Made by a program: the position numbers and the translations under genes. The notes under the pieces are model-generated. The model was given only the letters and a program-made list of their open reading frames with translations. It was not told the DNA's origin and searched no databases. 64,000 nucleotides of DNA from Dactylonectria macrodidyma (taxonomy: Eukaryota; Ascomycota; Sordariomycetes; Hypocreales; Nectriaceae), in the NCBI GenBank assembly GCA_020744425.1, contig JAGMUV010000033.1:1-64000 (forward strand), written 5' to 3'. Positions 52,628 to 61,772 of the stretch are shown here, one piece after another; the stretch's first letter is position 1, and every line of letters begins with the position of its first letter.

Positions 52628-52904
52628 GGTAAATAATATCTTTATCATGTCGAAATCGCAAAACATGGTGCAGTGATGGGCGGAATGGCTCCGGACAGAC
52701 AGGTCAGGACAGACAAGTGACAGGGATTAACACGCTAAGCAAGGATTAAAACACGCCGTCTCTACCTCCGTACACTAGGATCTGAATAGGAAAAGGTGCT
52801 CTTAAATCCCCTGCCAGGCGCGTCGCATCGAGAACCTCCTCAGAATCGCGTCCTTGACTTGAACAAAGCTCAGGAGCATCACGGCCGAAGAGAAAGCAAG
52901 CCCA
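52628..52904. promoter_or_regulatory. Shared divergent promoter of the two transposase genes
   Basis: 277 bp separate the two start codons. It contains direct repeats (GGACAGACAGGTCA, GGACAGACAAGTGA near 52693-52721; GGATTAACACGC, GGATTAAAACACGC near 52726-52756). Bidirectional transcription is inferred from the gene arrangement. Confidence 0.5.
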
Positions 52905-55433
52905 ATGGAGGCCCAGTACCGCGACACCCTCCCCAATGACGTCCGCTCTGTATTCGACAAGGCCATCGAGGCTCTTCCCCGAGAACATCTGCGCGCTCCT
53001 GTCACTGGTGACGAAGTGAACAGCCCTGAGGACGCACTTCGATGGTTCCAAGACTATGCTTTCACCCAAGGTTTCGCTCTCGTCACTGCCAGCAAAGTAC
53101 GCGATCGTCTCCGAGTAGGCTGTATCCATCATGGTAAAAAGACGCGAAACATTCGGAAGTTATCGGATACTGTCACAGAAGGAGGAGATCGAAAAAAGGA
53201 ACTTACATATATCAAGGCGAAGGAGTGTCCCTACAGCCTTTACGTATCCTTCAAAACTATCCGGAGTGGTCATGGAGGGGTAGAAGAACGCAAAGGCTGG
53301 GTCGTCGGTATCACTTACAGCTACCATACGCACCCGCCACTTCTCAATCCCTTTCATTACGCCTGCCACCGATCCCGTATCCCAGGGAGGGCTGATGCCG
53401 TCGAGCTGGCCCTGGCACACCGAGCTGCCGGCTTAGCAGCCTCCGAGTCGACCCGAATTCTTGACCAACATGGTCTAGGCAATTGCCTTTCCGCAAAAGA
53501 GTTCTACAATCTGAGTCGGTCTGAAGGGAGCCGCAGTAGCCAAGAGGCGCTTGATCTCTTGCTCACTTGCTTGGAGTTCGAGGACTTCCGCGTTCGTTGC
53601 TTCTTTAAATACCTTCTCGACGATCAAGGACGACGGACGGCGCGGATACTCGAGCACCTCTTTTTCTGTTCTTCGGAGCAGATCCGCCTTGGTAGAAGAT
53701 TCGTCAGCGGATTCCTCATGCAAACCGATGCGACGTTCAATACGAATTGCCTCCACCTGCCCCTCTCTGTCATAGTTGGCATCACAAACACAGGCAAGAC
53801 ATTTCCCCTTGTTTTCGCCTTTATAACGTCCGAATCAGCCGAGGCGTTCGAATTTGTCAATGCACAATTGGCAGAACTCGTCTGGTATGATTGCCCACCG
53901 CCGCAGGTCGTCCTCGGAGATCAAAGTAAAGGGCTTACTGCTGCAATGGCAGCATATCAAGGGGGACCCGATCGAGGGCATCAGGACAGAAACGGGCAGA
54001 TCTTGCAGCTCTGTGAATGGCATGTCGCACAGAACTTCAAGAAGCGTTTGCTGGACTCTGGCAACTATACAAAGGAACGAAGGGAGGAACTCTCTAGGCT
54101 CGTTTGGGATTACATTCAATCCCGTGATGAAACTCAGCTCGAAGAACGCCGGGGGAAGCTGCTTGCAGAATTACGGGAGCCGGAACGCCTCTATCTCAAG
54201 AACAATTGGCAATCCAAGGAGCACCAATTCGTTCGGGCTTACACACGAAATTATCCGAACCTTGGATGTAACAGCACCCAGCGAAACGAGAGTTACCATG
54301 TCGTGGTAAAACAGTCCCTCAACAGGCAGCTCCCCCTGCAGACCTCTTGTCAAAAGCTAGCCGAAAGCCTGAAGAAGTTGGCTCAGAGAATCAACGGCGA
54401 GGAGGATCGGAGCAGGGCAGATGTCCCAAGGCTGTTGGATCGCGCTGCATTTCGCCCTCTGATTGGGAGAGTTCCGCACTATGTCCTGAGTATGCTTGCT
54501 CCCGAATGGGAGGCAGCAAAGGCCTTGAGATGGCGGCAAAACAGCGAACTGGAGAAAGAGCGTGAGGCTTTAAGCGCCCTCAACGAGCCAGGATGCCCTT
54601 TTGCCTGCGAACTTCCACTCAGATACAGCTTACCATGTCGACACTGGCTATACGAGGCTGTTGTCAAGTCTTGGCCTATCCCGCTCAATCTCCTTCATCC
54701 ACGCTGGTTGCTCGACGGTCCTCCGGTCGTTCGAAATTGGGCCATGTCCTATGAAGAGCAGACCGCCACCGAAGACGCCGAGAACCTGGGGGACCGTTAC
54801 CGAGATGGGGGCAGAAACATGCTTCTTCGATCAGCATTAGAGGTTGTCCAAGTACAGGAGGGCCTCACTGGACAACAAGCGGAGGAGTTTTCGAGACTTT
54901 TCCGTTTACAGAATGACCGTCTCATGGCAAATTTCTGGAAGCAGATAGAGTCAAGAACCCATCTACCTCCAAGACTGCCTGAAGAGTTGGGTCGGTCAGG
55001 TCTGAAGGAATACAAGACCCATGGCAGCACGAAAAGACGTTCCATGACTGGCTATGAGGCCGCAGAGCAGGCTGCTGCTCGAGCGGATCGCGCGAAATCG
55101 GCACAAGTCGGCAACCTTCCCGATCCGTCTCTGGCCCCTCGTTCTCCCATCACAACGCCGCCCATCCAGGAAACGAAACGGACGCGAAAACCCACAGCAA
55201 AGGCCACAGAAATGGCGGAGGCTGCTGCTGAACGCATCAGGAAGAGAGTGAGAAAGGATAAGTTAGCAACATTGCAGAAATGTAGAGGCACATCAGTCTC
55301 TGTTAGAGGTAATCTGCCAAAATATATGGGCGCCCTTAACTACCCCACTTCTACTCCACCCAATCCACCCAGCCCACCCACGACATCGTCGAGTGGATTC
55401 GGTGGATTAGCCAATCCACTGGGATTTTGCTAG
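52905..55433 (+). CDS. MULE-type transposase (FAR1/Hop-like), intact
   Basis: 842 residues in one frame from ATG 52905 (MEAQYRDTLPNDV). A FAR1-like N-terminal region (GFALVTASKVRDRLRVGCIH, KECPYSLYVSFK) precedes the MULE DDE core. The core has Asp in FLMQTDATFNTNC near residue 275, Asp in VVLGDQSKGLTAAM near 336, Cys/His in QLCEWHVAQNF near 370 and Glu in STQRNESYHVVV near 461. A SWIM-type zinc motif (CELPLRYSLPCRHWLY) lies near 570-585, and a basic nuclear-targeting stretch (RIRKRVRKDK) is near the end. The last 30 codons are read from subterminal repeats. The length is close to that reported for Fusarium Hop transposase. It is the only intact protein in the composite element. It differs from the MULE at 22990, which has another N-terminus. 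Confidence 0.88.
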   Translation: MEAQYRDTLPNDVRSVFDKAIEALPREHLRAPVTGDEVNSPEDALRWFQDYAFTQGFALVTASKVRDRLRVGCIHHGKKTRNIRKLSDTVTEGGDRKKELTYIKAKECPYSLYVSFKTIRSGHGGVEERKGWVVGITYSYHTHPPLLNPFHYACHRSRIPGRADAVELALAHRAAGLAASESTRILDQHGLGNCLSAKEFYNLSRSEGSRSSQEALDLLLTCLEFEDFRVRCFFKYLLDDQGRRTARILEHLFFCSSEQIRLGRRFVSGFLMQTDATFNTNCLHLPLSVIVGITNTGKTFPLVFAFITSESAEAFEFVNAQLAELVWYDCPPPQVVLGDQSKGLTAAMAAYQGGPDRGHQDRNGQILQLCEWHVAQNFKKRLLDSGNYTKERREELSRLVWDYIQSRDETQLEERRGKLLAELREPERLYLKNNWQSKEHQFVRAYTRNYPNLGCNSTQRNESYHVVVKQSLNRQLPLQTSCQKLAESLKKLAQRINGEEDRSRADVPRLLDRAAFRPLIGRVPHYVLSMLAPEWEAAKALRWRQNSELEKEREALSALNEPGCPFACELPLRYSLPCRHWLYEAVVKSWPIPLNLLHPRWLLDGPPVVRNWAMSYEEQTATEDAENLGDRYRDGGRNMLLRSALEVVQVQEGLTGQQAEEFSRLFRLQNDRLMANFWKQIESRTHLPPRLPEELGRSGLKEYKTHGSTKRRSMTGYEAAEQAAARADRAKSAQVGNLPDPSLAPRSPITTPPIQETKRTRKPTAKATEMAEAAAERIRKRVRKDKLATLQKCRGTSVSVRGNLPKYMGALNYPTSTPPNPPSPPTTSSSGFGGLANPLGFC

Positions 55434-55499
55434 TGGGTGGACAGTGGAATCCACGAGTGGATCCACTACGTGGATTGAGTGGAGTGGCTTTCAACCCTG

Positions 55500-55935
55500 G
55501 GCTCAGATAGCTGGGGAGATGGAAAGCAACCTTTTGTCTAGTAGAAGAGGTATGAGGGAGATCTGGGAGGCGGCCGCGGCAGATGGTGAGGCGCAGCAGG
55601 CTTTCTATTCAGGTAGATAACTAAGAATTCATCGCCGTTCCGGATCATAGGATTTGAACGTTGCCTAAGAACTGCAGTTGTGGTGTTGGGGCCTAATTGA
55701 GGGCTGACATAATCCGCACGCCTACGCGTGCATGAGTGGAGGCGCGCCTAGGCGTGTGCCTATGGGGCCCCGTCTGGTCTGGTCTAGGGGTCCAGACCAG
55801 ACCAGACAAGCCAAGTAACTTGATTGATGGGAAAAAAAAAAGACCCTTCTTACGGAAATCTCGTTATTTATCTTCTTTATAACTTTTGAAATACCTACCC
55901 GGTAGCCGCTTGGCGGAGATTCAGGCCGTTGGTGG
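55500..55935. other. Right flank of the composite element and leader of the LINE
   Basis: An open stretch right after the terminal repeat (55500-55620, GEMESNLLSSRRGMREIWE) ends at a stop and may be the tail of a disrupted host gene; the family is not recognised. The LINE 5' end lies somewhere between about 55620 and 55860. Confidence 0.4.
55772..55807. repeat. Perfect 14-bp inverted repeat upstream of LINE ORF1
   Basis: GTCTGGTCTGGTCT (55772-55785) and its exact complement AGACCAGACCAGAC (55794-55807), separated by 8 bp. It could form a strong hairpin in the leader RNA or be a remnant of another repeat. Confidence 0.9.
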
Positions 55936-57246
55936 ATGTCTGGCGTTGCGAACCCCGCTTCAGACGTCATTGTCGTCATGGAAGGCGAACCGGATGTTCC
56001 AGGCCGGGGATACCATCGTCCCCTGCGTAAAAGGACCAGAACGACGAGGGCATTAGAGTCCGAGCAGCAAAAAGGCGATATGGAATGGCAGGAGGAGGAG
56101 AGCAGCGAGGGAGCTCTGAGTCATACGCGAACCAAGAAAAGAACCACGCCTAAGGCAGCTGGCAGCATGACCGAGGCGATCCAGGGTTTGAAACGACTCC
56201 TGGAACAGGATTTCAATCAAAGAATGGAAGCAATGAAGGCAGAGTTTCAGCTCGAGTTTACAAAACTTAGCGACCGCATGGCTGAGGAAGTCACTAGGAC
56301 CACGGCCCAGATGGCGCAAGAATTGTCACAGGCTCGAGAGCAGCTCACCCTGGTTTGCAGCGAGTTGGAGCAGACCCGGCTACAGCTGGACACCTTGACC
56401 AATGCTCATGCAGCAAGATCGCCGAGTCAGACATATGCAGATGCTGCCAGGATGACGCCTATTAGTATTACCACTCAAACCCCATCCACGGTTCGATCGG
56501 CAACCCCGGAACCGGTGTTCTGCACGGTAGACACATCCAGGGTGCCCGAGGATCATATCGGAGATACTACACCAGCAGTGCTTCGCAGGACCATTGAACA
56601 GGAAATGCGAACATCTAGCGACCAACCTAGTTGGCGATGTGTTGCAGTGACCAGAGATGGACGAAATGCCAACCGCCTGAGGGTCATCGGTAGGAACGAG
56701 GAAGAACTGAAGAAGATCAAGACCATTATTGAGGTCAAGAAGGCTCCAGGTGCGAGAGTCCTTCGTGACCAACTGTACCCAGTCAAAGTTGACAATATCA
56801 ACCGTACCGCCGTTCTCGACCAGGAAGGCAAGGTCCTTCCTGGAGCAATGGAAGCCTTGGGCCAAGAGAATGAAGTCCAGATTGCCAAGATGGCCTGGTT
56901 GAGTCGCAGGGATAACGCAAAGGCATATGGATCCATGGTGGTATACCTCACCAAAAACAGTGATGCCAGGAGACTCTTACAGGAACGCTACTTCCTTGCA
57001 GCCGGTGAATCGGCTTATACCAGCATGTTCGAGCGGAGAACCGGACCGATACAATGCTATAACTGCCAGGAGCTCGGCCACAAGGCTTTCTCGTGCAGCA
57101 AGAATCGGGTATGTGCGAGGTGCGCTGCCGAAGGCCACCATCATAGTGAGTGCCAGACGCAGGTACCCAAGTGCGTACCCTGTGGTGGACCGCACGAGTC
57201 GTTCAGTCGAAGCTGCCCGAAACTCTACCCTACTCGGCATGAGTAG
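55936..57246 (+). CDS. LINE ORF1 (gag-like RNA-binding protein)
   Basis: 436 residues. A charged N-terminus and a long coiled-coil region (about residues 75-155, LKRLLEQDFNQRMEAMKAEF and following) are followed by a middle domain. Three zinc knuckles lie near the C-terminus: CYNCQELGHKAFSC, CARCAAEGHHHSEC and a variant CVPCGGPHESFSRSC. This is the gag-like architecture of Tad/I-type non-LTR retrotransposons, where it coats the element RNA. Its stop codon overlaps the ORF2 start. Confidence 0.88.
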   Translation: MSGVANPASDVIVVMEGEPDVPGRGYHRPLRKRTRTTRALESEQQKGDMEWQEEESSEGALSHTRTKKRTTPKAAGSMTEAIQGLKRLLEQDFNQRMEAMKAEFQLEFTKLSDRMAEEVTRTTAQMAQELSQAREQLTLVCSELEQTRLQLDTLTNAHAARSPSQTYADAARMTPISITTQTPSTVRSATPEPVFCTVDTSRVPEDHIGDTTPAVLRRTIEQEMRTSSDQPSWRCVAVTRDGRNANRLRVIGRNEEELKKIKTIIEVKKAPGARVLRDQLYPVKVDNINRTAVLDQEGKVLPGAMEALGQENEVQIAKMAWLSRRDNAKAYGSMVVYLTKNSDARRLLQERYFLAAGESAYTSMFERRTGPIQCYNCQELGHKAFSCSKNRVCARCAAEGHHHSECQTQVPKCVPCGGPHESFSRSCPKLYPTRHE

Positions 57247-60200
57247 GATATTCCAGGTAATTCAACTGAATGTAAGAAAACAGGACACGGTACATGAGAG
57301 CCTAATGAACGATACGCGACTCCAAGAGTTTGCAGTTGTGGCGGTCCAAGAACCACCAGCATGGAAAAGTGACGGCAAACTATTAACAGTCCCTATGGGG
57401 CATCCCAGATGGATTAAAATGGTCCCTACGATTTGGAGAGATGGCAGATGGCCGATCCGGAGCATGTTGTGGGTGAATAGGGACTTGGAGGTCAACCAAG
57501 TACCAATACAGTCCCCGGACTTGACAGCAGCAGCCATACGACTTCCGGACCGAATAATGTTGGTTGTGTCAGTGTATGTGCCGGGACGCAAGCCCCAGGC
57601 TCTTCGAAATACATGCCATACCCTGCACCAGGTGATCCTCAACCTCAGGAGCAGGACAGGGATGGCGGTGGACGTCATACTGGCCGGAGATTTTAACCAA
57701 CACGACCGGCTATGGGGAGGAGACGACGTGGCCTTAGCAAGGCAAGGCGAGGCCGAACCGATCATCGACCTCATGAACGAACACGGTCTTTGCAGCCTCC
57801 TCCCGAGAGGCACAAAGACATGGCAAGGCCCCGACAAGGAAAGCACAATCGACCTGGTGCTGGCGACGGCGGAGGTGGCAGACGAAATGGTGACGTGCTC
57901 CATACACCCGACAGAACACGGATCGGACCACCGGGCGATCCAAACGACGTTCGATCTCGCGAGGCCTGATCGGATTGTCACGGAAAGACGGTTGTTCAAG
58001 AATGCACCATGGACAGCAATTAGAACCAAGGTGGAGGACAATCTCCAAGAGCTTCCCTGGACAGTCGGCGTGCAGGAACAGACAGACCAGTTAATGAGGG
58101 TCATCCTCGAGGCGATCCACGAGCTGACGCCCCGAGAACAACCAGTACCGTACGCGAAGTGCTGGTGGACGAAGGATTTGACGAGACTTCGGCGGGTGTA
58201 CACGTTCTGGCGGAATCAGGCTAGGGCACAGCGGCGAGCAGGTCAGGTGAGGCCCGACCTGGAAGGACGGGCCAAGGAAGCATCCAAGGAGTACCATGAT
58301 GCCATCCGGAAACAGAAGAAACTGCACTGGGACGAGTTCCTAGCAGAAGATGTCAACATATGGAAGGCAGCCAAGTATTTGAAACCTGGAAAGGACATCA
58401 TGGACGATAGGGTGCCCCCTTTGAAGAGACAAGACGGCTCCACCACTGTAGATAGGGTGGAGCAGGCAGAGGAGCTATTCAGCACGTTCTTCCCGCCGTT
58501 GCCGGCCAGGATTGAAGATGAAGGCGACCGACCGCAACGGACGGAAGTGCACATGCCAGACCTCACCATGGAGGAAGTTGAAGAAAAAGTGATAGCAGCG
58601 AAACCTTGGAAAGCGCCTGGAGAGGATGGTCTGCCAGCAATGGTGTGGAAACAGCTTTGGCCAGTGGTTAGATACCGTGTCTTGCACGTCTTCGACACAT
58701 CCCTCAGGGATGGTGTGGTACCCCACCAGTGGAGGAGCGCGAAGATCATCCCGCTAAAGAAAGCAGACAAGGGAGACTACACAGTGGCCAAGGCATGGAG
58801 ACCGATATCGCTGCTGTCAACACTGGGCAAGATACTCGAGGCAGTCGTTGCAGAGCGGATATCCTATGTAGTGGAAAGCTATGGATTGCTGCCCGCAAAC
58901 CACTTCGGGGCAAGGAAGCGAAGGTCAGCCGAACAAGCACTGATACTGCTGCAGGAGCAGATCTATAAGGCATGGAGGGCCGGCAGGGTGCTCAGTCTGA
59001 TCAGTTTCGACGTCAAAGGCGCTTACAATGGAGTGTTCAAAGAACGACTACTGGAGAGGCTGAAGGCGAGAGGCATACCTGGTGGACTGGTGAGATGGAT
59101 TGACGCCTTCTGCTCTGGACGAATGGCCACCGTGGTGGTAAATGGGCACACGTCACAGCTACGGGAGTTGCCACAGGCAGGTCTCCCGCAAGGATCACCG
59201 CTGTCGCCGGTGTTGTTCCTGTTCTTCAATGCAGATTTGGTGCAGAGAAGAATCAACGCAAGAGGTGGCTCGATGGCATTCGTGGACGACTACTCAGCCT
59301 GGGTGGTGGGACCAACAGCGGAGGAGAATCGAGCCGGCATCCAATCAATTATAGACGAAGCACTGGGCTGGGAAAGACGGAGCGGTGCGACGTTTAACGG
59401 AGACAAAACGGCCATCGTGCATTTCACGCGAAACGCCGCGCGTACCAGCGACAAACCGTTCATGATCAAAGGAAAAGTAGTCAAGCCCAAGACCAGCGCC
59501 AAGATCCTGGGAGTGGTCATGGACGCGAAACTACGATACAAGGAACACATAGCTAAAGCTGCCGCAAAGGGGCTCTCGGCCGCTATGTGTTTGAAAAGAC
59601 TGAAAATGTTGTCACCGCGGACGGCGAGACAACTGTTCGTAGCAACAGTGGCTCCCACCATGGACTATGCGTCTAGCGTGTGGGCGCATTCATGCGGCAT
59701 TAGAGAAGCCGCTTGGCTGGACAAAGCACAGATGGTTGGAGCACAGGCGATCACGGGAGCTTTCCGGACCGTGGCAACAGCGGTGGCCGAGGCCGAAGCT
59801 AGCATCCAACCGGTGCAAGAACGGCATGCGCAAGCGGCAACAAGGTTTTGGATCAACCTCCGGACCCTTCCCAGGACACACCCGTTGGCGACACTGAAAG
59901 TGAAAGTGTGTCGCCGATTCGTATCGCCGATGCAGAGGATTGCTCAAGTACAAGGGGAAACAGCCACTGAACGAATGGAGATCATTCGGGAGTACGCGTT
60001 ACCGCCATGGAGAGACCGTATCCCGGTGTTGTGCGACCCTGACCGGGAGAGAGCGGTGGAAGAAGCAAAGAGGGTGGATGGCATAGTCATGGCCACCTGC
60101 TCCTCGCAGAGAAGGGGCATGGTAGGCATGGGAGGTGTCGTACAAGATACGGCGATCAACAACGATGACGAGGTAGTGGCCAGCTACTCCATCACTCTCG

Positions 60201-61018
60201 GGTTGACGGAGGAGCTGAACCTATACATCGCCGAGCTGGGAGCTATAGAGATGGTATTGAGATGTATGCCGTCTGGACTCTGCCGGCGGGATATGACTGT
60301 CATGACGAGCAGCCGCTCCGCACTAGAAGCCATACGGCGGCCACGACAACAATCCGGCCAACAAATCATACGGCAAATATACGACCATATCAAGCGTCTC
60401 GAAGACGAGGGCCACTCTCTCCGGATGTTGTGGGTTCCAGCAGGAGAAGAGGATTTCGCGCTGGGACCAAAAGCCAAAGCAGCAGCGCGGAAGGCCACAG
60501 AAGGAGAATGCAGACCAGATGTGCCACCGCATCTAGCAAGATCCACAAGGATAAGACTAGCGATAACCAAGCAGCAGCAAACAAGAACACTACCAGAAAG
60601 AGTCGGGAAATACTCGAAGCAGATAGATACGGCACTGCCAGGCAAGCATACCCGTACTCTATATGACCCGCTGAAGAGGAAGGAAGCAGACGTACTATCA
60701 CAGCTCCGCACCGGAATGGTGAGACTTAACAGCTTTCTGTGCAAGATAGGAACGATGGAATCGGACACTTGCGAATGCGGGCTAGCATCAGAGACAGTGG
60801 AACACTTCCTATTCCGCTGCGCAAAATGGACCGCGCAACGGGAAGGCATGTTGCGATGTTCACAGACAAAGATGGGAAACCTATCATACTTCCTGGGAGG
60901 AAAGGCGGCGTCTGATGGTGACAAATGGGCGCCAGACATGCGGGCAGTACGGGCGACGATCAAATTTGCCATTGCAACGGGGAGGCTTGACATGGACCAG
61001 AAGCCTCAGGCACACTAA
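57239..61018 (+). CDS. LINE ORF2 (endonuclease, reverse transcriptase, degenerate RNase H)
   Basis: The start is ATG 57239, overlapping the ORF1 end by 8 bases, so translation may depend on reinitiation; 1259 residues. An APE-type endonuclease (VIQLNVRKQD, VAVQEPP, ILAGDFNQHD, EHGSDHRAI) comes first. Reverse transcriptase follows (WRPISLLSTLGKILE, LISFDVKGAYN, LPQGSPLSPVLF, catalytic FVDDYSAW near residue 680). An RNase H-like domain comes next in which the usual acidic positions read MATCSSQ, MTSSRSALEAI and KAKAAARKA, so three catalytic Asp are replaced; only Glu in YIAELGAIEMVL remains. A C-terminal zinc finger (CECGLASETVEHFLFRC) closes the protein. The full frame is open. Confidence 0.92.
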   Translation: MSRIFQVIQLNVRKQDTVHESLMNDTRLQEFAVVAVQEPPAWKSDGKLLTVPMGHPRWIKMVPTIWRDGRWPIRSMLWVNRDLEVNQVPIQSPDLTAAAIRLPDRIMLVVSVYVPGRKPQALRNTCHTLHQVILNLRSRTGMAVDVILAGDFNQHDRLWGGDDVALARQGEAEPIIDLMNEHGLCSLLPRGTKTWQGPDKESTIDLVLATAEVADEMVTCSIHPTEHGSDHRAIQTTFDLARPDRIVTERRLFKNAPWTAIRTKVEDNLQELPWTVGVQEQTDQLMRVILEAIHELTPREQPVPYAKCWWTKDLTRLRRVYTFWRNQARAQRRAGQVRPDLEGRAKEASKEYHDAIRKQKKLHWDEFLAEDVNIWKAAKYLKPGKDIMDDRVPPLKRQDGSTTVDRVEQAEELFSTFFPPLPARIEDEGDRPQRTEVHMPDLTMEEVEEKVIAAKPWKAPGEDGLPAMVWKQLWPVVRYRVLHVFDTSLRDGVVPHQWRSAKIIPLKKADKGDYTVAKAWRPISLLSTLGKILEAVVAERISYVVESYGLLPANHFGARKRRSAEQALILLQEQIYKAWRAGRVLSLISFDVKGAYNGVFKERLLERLKARGIPGGLVRWIDAFCSGRMATVVVNGHTSQLRELPQAGLPQGSPLSPVLFLFFNADLVQRRINARGGSMAFVDDYSAWVVGPTAEENRAGIQSIIDEALGWERRSGATFNGDKTAIVHFTRNAARTSDKPFMIKGKVVKPKTSAKILGVVMDAKLRYKEHIAKAAAKGLSAAMCLKRLKMLSPRTARQLFVATVAPTMDYASSVWAHSCGIREAAWLDKAQMVGAQAITGAFRTVATAVAEAEASIQPVQERHAQAATRFWINLRTLPRTHPLATLKVKVCRRFVSPMQRIAQVQGETATERMEIIREYALPPWRDRIPVLCDPDRERAVEEAKRVDGIVMATCSSQRRGMVGMGGVVQDTAINNDDEVVASYSITLGLTEELNLYIAELGAIEMVLRCMPSGLCRRDMTVMTSSRSALEAIRRPRQQSGQQIIRQIYDHIKRLEDEGHSLRMLWVPAGEEDFALGPKAKAAARKATEGECRPDVPPHLARSTRIRLAITKQQQTRTLPERVGKYSKQIDTALPGKHTRTLYDPLKRKEADVLSQLRTGMVRLNSFLCKIGTMESDTCECGLASETVEHFLFRCAKWTAQREGMLRCSQTKMGNLSYFLGGKAASDGDKWAPDMRAVRATIKFAIATGRLDMDQKPQAH

Positions 61019-61393
61019 CTATTCAGATTGAATCCTACTAACATCATACAGTCTCATTTTGGCAGACCGTGCTTCAGCTGCTGAGGATAGGATGCTGAAC
61101 ACTTGGAGAAATTGGCCTTCAAGCAGGCCTGTCACTGCATATACATCAGATTGGACCAGCCAGTAAAGTGAAATTGTGAGGCTTCGGGTGATTATGGAAG
61201 AACTGTACGAAACGAAAATAGCTTAGCGCAAAGGCCCTCTGGGGTGTGTCCCCCCCGGGCGAAATAAAATCCATCCATCCATCCCTTAGATAGTTAGACA
61301 AGCAGAATACACGATCACCACGAATACCGTGACTTTTGCCTCACCCAGTTGCAACCCGTACGGATATCCCTGTGATACCAACAGGATGATTGA
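61019..61393 (+). other. LINE 3' untranslated region and tail
   Basis: The element probably ends at about 61283 in a short ATCC repeat (ATCCATCCATCCATCC, about 61268-61283) after AATAAA. A simple-repeat tail replaces poly(A), as in several fungal non-LTR elements. A target duplication could not be identified. Confidence 0.65.
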
Positions 61394-61651
61394 TTGATTG
61401 AGTTGACATATGATGAGCGCTGCAAGATCTTGTCCGCGCCAAGGTGGACTCCAACGAGATCAACTAGGTACAACCAGACCAGCGTCAAGAAGTACAAGAA
61501 CAGCTTCATCAAGAGCAAGGGTGCCGCTAAGAAGCTTGACCTCCCCGCCAAGTCTAACGTTCTTCCGGCTGCCGAGAGGCCCGAAAAGTACAACAATAGG
61601 TACTACCTTGATGAGGACTACAAGTTGATTGAGCTTCCTGCGAAGCACTGA
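61394..61651 (+). pseudogene. Unrecognised gene fragment to the right of the LINE
   Basis: Reads a codon-like hydrophilic sequence (YNQTSVKKYKNSFIKSKGAA, then ERPEKYNNRYYLDEDYKLIE) and ends at a natural-looking stop. The first 20 codons seem to be in a shifted frame relative to KVDSNEIN on another frame, so it looks like the 3' end of a host gene that lost its 5' part. I do not recognise the family. Confidence 0.4.
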
Positions 61652-61772
61652 CTCAATGAGCTATGAAATCTTATCGCTTCAAATTTGATGACGCTATATT
61701 TACGACCACAATTCTAGGTCATACTATAGAACATATACATTTATTCTGCCGTCTCCCTTCTCAGTCGATGCT

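Larger units (their letters stand above)
49910..55499. mobile_element. Composite element: hAT and MULE transposases inside one pair of inverted repeats
   Basis: A perfect 30-bp terminal inverted repeat (left 49910-49939, right 55470-55499), starting CAGGGTTGAAAGCC, encloses 5590 bp. Both ends also share the palindrome AGTGGATCCACT (49991-50002 and 55456-55467) and arrays of TGGATTGGG (about 50013-50047 and, inverted, 55355-55375). Inside are a hAT transposase on the minus strand and a MULE transposase on the plus strand, diverging from a 277-bp region. No separate terminal repeats for the MULE gene are seen. The flanking 8-mers (GCCATGGA, GGCTCAGA) do not match. Confidence 0.85.

Noticed and set aside
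55054..55291. Antisense and alternative frames inside the MULE gene
   Set aside because: Shadows of the 842-residue frame with no family resemblance.
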